A DNA stretch of 64,000 nucleotides from Aquila chrysaetos chrysaetos (taxonomy: Eukaryota; Chordata; Aves; Accipitriformes; Accipitridae): assembly GCF_900496995.4 (NCBI RefSeq), contig NC_044011.1, positions 11,998,041-12,062,040 on the forward strand. Reading direction: 5' to 3'. Below, piece by piece: positions 61,565 through 64,000 of this stretch. The translations under genes and the position numbers were made by a program. Under the pieces are notes generated by a model. That model ran no database searches. It worked only from the letters and a program-made list of their open reading frames with translations, and had not been told where the DNA came from. How positions within the stretch are numbered: the stretch's first letter is position 1; each line of letters begins with the position of its first letter.

Positions 61565-64000
61565 CTGAGTGAAGAGAAAGGAGACAAAAGCATAGAATAT
61601 GAACTCAATATTGTTAATATTTGCTAAATATTATTTGCACTTTTGCATCCTCTATGTGTACAGAAAGAAGTATGTTAACATAATGTGAACTGATCAGTAG
61701 CCTTTTTAAGAGAACAAGTATGTGACATTTTATGTCAAAGAAACAGTGTTTAAAAGTTCACCTGAAAATTAATGATACACATTTGTATCAGAGTTCAAGA
61801 CACAGTCTATGCATTTATTCACCAGGTATAATATATGCAACTTAAGTAAAAATGTTGTATAATCCTTCCCTCTGGAATAGCTCTTTTCCCCTGCCCATCG
61901 CAAGTGATTCAATGAAAAACAAAGCATGAGCGTCGACTATGGCTACTACCCAAAATCATAAACCATACAACTCTACAGAGTAGGGAGACGAAATAAAGGC
62001 GGCCAGATTCACCCTCACCTCCAGTTCTCTAAATTAGACAGAGGCAATCTATTCCCTGGGCTGCTTGCTACCACCTAAGCTTCTGACACCCTCTTCATGC
62101 AGTTCTGTTTAAGGCAATCTGCAGCCTTCTGCATGTATCTCAGTCCCTTGTTGTGTCCAATTCTATCCCCCTCCATCCTTCTGACAGACAGCAGTCCTTT
62201 ACAACAGCTCTTCACTCTTCTTTTTTTCTTCACCTATAGCCTATAGCTCCTCCCATATTTTTATAGTAGTTGTTGCACAAAGGTAGCAATTATACTACAC
62301 ATTAAATAAGTCCTTTTATTTCATTGAAAACTTTTACATAAAACTTTACTACCCAACATGGTCCTATCTATACCTCCAGTTCAAGCCACAAAAGGTAATT
62401 TTTTTTAATGCATCCTATGGCCATCCTGATTACCATACCAGTAGTTCGAAGTGTAAGGGTAACACAACTTTCTATAACAAGGCCAAACAGCAAGAAAAAT
62501 CTAAATAAAATTAATTGCATAATCTATTATAACACCTTGACACACATACACACACAAAAAAATCAATTCTTTGTTGTGGTATGGAGGAAAAAAAAGAAAA
62601 AAAAAAAAAGAGAGAGAGTAAACTTTGCATCTTTGTACCATACTTTTGAGAAGTTCTGGAATAGCTCACTAGCTGGAGTGCAGGCCCATACAAGTGACCA
62701 AGCTCTCCCCTATGCTCTAACAAACTCCCTCTCAGAAGTGATACAACTAGGGATTACAGTTCAGAAATATCAGAAAATTACCTACACAGAGCCAAATCTC
62801 AAAATACTGTGTCAAAAATACATTGCTCAGTTCCATCTTTTCCTTACTCCCCACCCTCCAGCAATTTTCTTGAAAAATAAAATGCTTACAGCATTCAAGA
62901 TTAATAGAAATGGTTCCTTATCTTATTCTACTAGGTAACAAGTGCTCTCATGCATTGTCTTCAGACTAAACACTTCGGTTTTAATGCTTTAAAACTTCTT
63001 AAATTAATACTCTAAACTGTAAAAATAGAACTTAGTATTATTCCTTTTGTTCAAACTGAAGTTAAGAGGAAAGAAAACTGCCTTTTAGACACTTCACTTT
63101 AAATAATTTAAAGCATTTAAATAGAAATCTATGTGACACTTCACTCACTTGTATTCTTTTAATGCTTTGAAATTCATGCCAACTTTAAGCAGCAATCAGT
63201 CCTTATCCCCCCATCCGTCGTAATTCGGATAACTCAAATATTTTAGCCACCCACTCTCCTGAACCCTTCTAACAAAGAAGCATATGTGCTACACTTGGCA
63301 GGCAAAAAACAGCTGAATTTTCCTCACCATACCTTAGTATTTATATACTGAGTAACACGTAAGTTTCAAATAAATTGTCAAGTGCATCAGTCACTGAACT
63401 CAGTAACTGAGTCACTAAACATTTTAGCAAACCTTTCTGGCACACAACCTGCTTTCAACCTGCGTATTACATCAGATAGCATATACTGCAAAGGGATGAA
63501 ACAGGTTCAGTAAAGAATGAAAAAGAGAAAATTATTTTACTTCTCCAAGATATTTTTAGTTCTTCTGGCAAAGCCCTCTCTAAGTAATTCCTGCCAAATA
63601 CAGCAGCCTAGACCAAAGAAAATTTCAGAGTTTTGCATCAATACTGAAACCAAACTCTTGTTTTCCTCAAGGCAACAGGTGAGCAGAGATCAAAAGGAAG
63701 CTCTCAGGTTATGTGTGTATTTTAAAGCACTTAACACAAAACAGAAATAGCCCTGAAAAAGACAATTGCTAGTTTATAATGCAAGAGCCCTCATAGAGCC
63801 CAGCCCTTGCTTCATGTTTCTAAACACAGTCCTGCTCCTATAAAACAAGCAGTCTGGTAGCAGCAAGGCTTAATTGAATCAGCTACCCACAATTATGTTT
63901 TAAAATAAAAAATTAAAAAAAAAAAAAATTGTTTACCTACTTTGCAAAATGCTATGCACCCTACTCACTTTAAGATAGCCAGAAGTGAGCCACTTCTAGA
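61565..64000 (-). other. FBXO30 5'-UTR intron (partial, runs off the window)
   Basis: AT-rich noncoding sequence upstream of the FBXO30 coding exon. It contains no CpG-rich segment, so the noncoding first exon and promoter are inferred to lie right of 64000. It holds A-rich and AG-rich simple sequence near 62590-62620, but I recognise no gene and no dated repeat. Confidence 0.7.
62588..62619. repeat. A-rich/AG-rich simple repeat
   Basis: A near-continuous A-run with single G interruptions, followed by about five AG units, in the FBXO30 5'-UTR intron. Confidence 0.92.

Noticed and set aside
61549-61608. Upstream in-frame Met 20 codons before the chosen FBXO30 start
   Set aside because: The extension crosses a strong polypyrimidine tract and splice acceptor and is absent from vertebrate FBXO30, so it is intronic.

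Overview
The window is vertebrate nuclear DNA, almost certainly from a bird and probably from Neoaves. It has sparse short exons separated by kilobases of AT-rich noncoding sequence, one GC-rich promoter island, CR1 LINE fragments with the typical avian 3' tail, and two ERV-type LTRs that I recognise from neoavian genomes. There are no bacterial operons, CRISPR arrays or phage features. Nearly all open reading frames other than the exons listed here look like chance frames in noncoding DNA.

Two protein-coding genes are supported, both on the minus strand. EPM2A (laforin, glycogen phosphatase) is present as exon 1 (36497-36761, inside a CpG island) and exon 2 (22561-22735). Together these encode the carbohydrate-binding CBM20 module. 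The phosphatase exons 3 and 4 were not found and should lie left of position 1, so 1-22560 is read as part of intron 2. FBXO30 (an F-box E3 ligase substrate receptor) has both coding exons, 59473-61548 and 58402-58605, which join in phase to a predicted 759-residue protein. Its 5' noncoding exon and promoter should lie right of 64000. The order EPM2A then FBXO30, both on the same strand, matches human 6q24.3, where SHPRH comes next.

Layout: 1-22560 is EPM2A intron 2, with a solo LTR (782-1362, 5-bp target duplication), a fresh CR1 3' end (4070-4277) and older CR1 remnants. 22736-36496 is EPM2A intron 1, with GC-rich islets near 24.7 kb and 27 kb and an AT-rich palindrome at 25.7 kb. 36120-36960 is the EPM2A CpG-island promoter. 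36962-58401 is the intergenic stretch plus the FBXO30 3' UTR. It holds several perfect inverted repeats, a convincing minus-strand poly(A) site near 42.08 kb and a 1.2-kb LTR with internal minisatellite structure. 61565-64000 is the start of FBXO30 intron 1.

I found no evidence of a novel biological system. The most useful observations are the dated LTR insertion, the minisatellite LTR, the cluster of perfect hairpins at 43.99-44.79 kb and the orphan poly(A) site.
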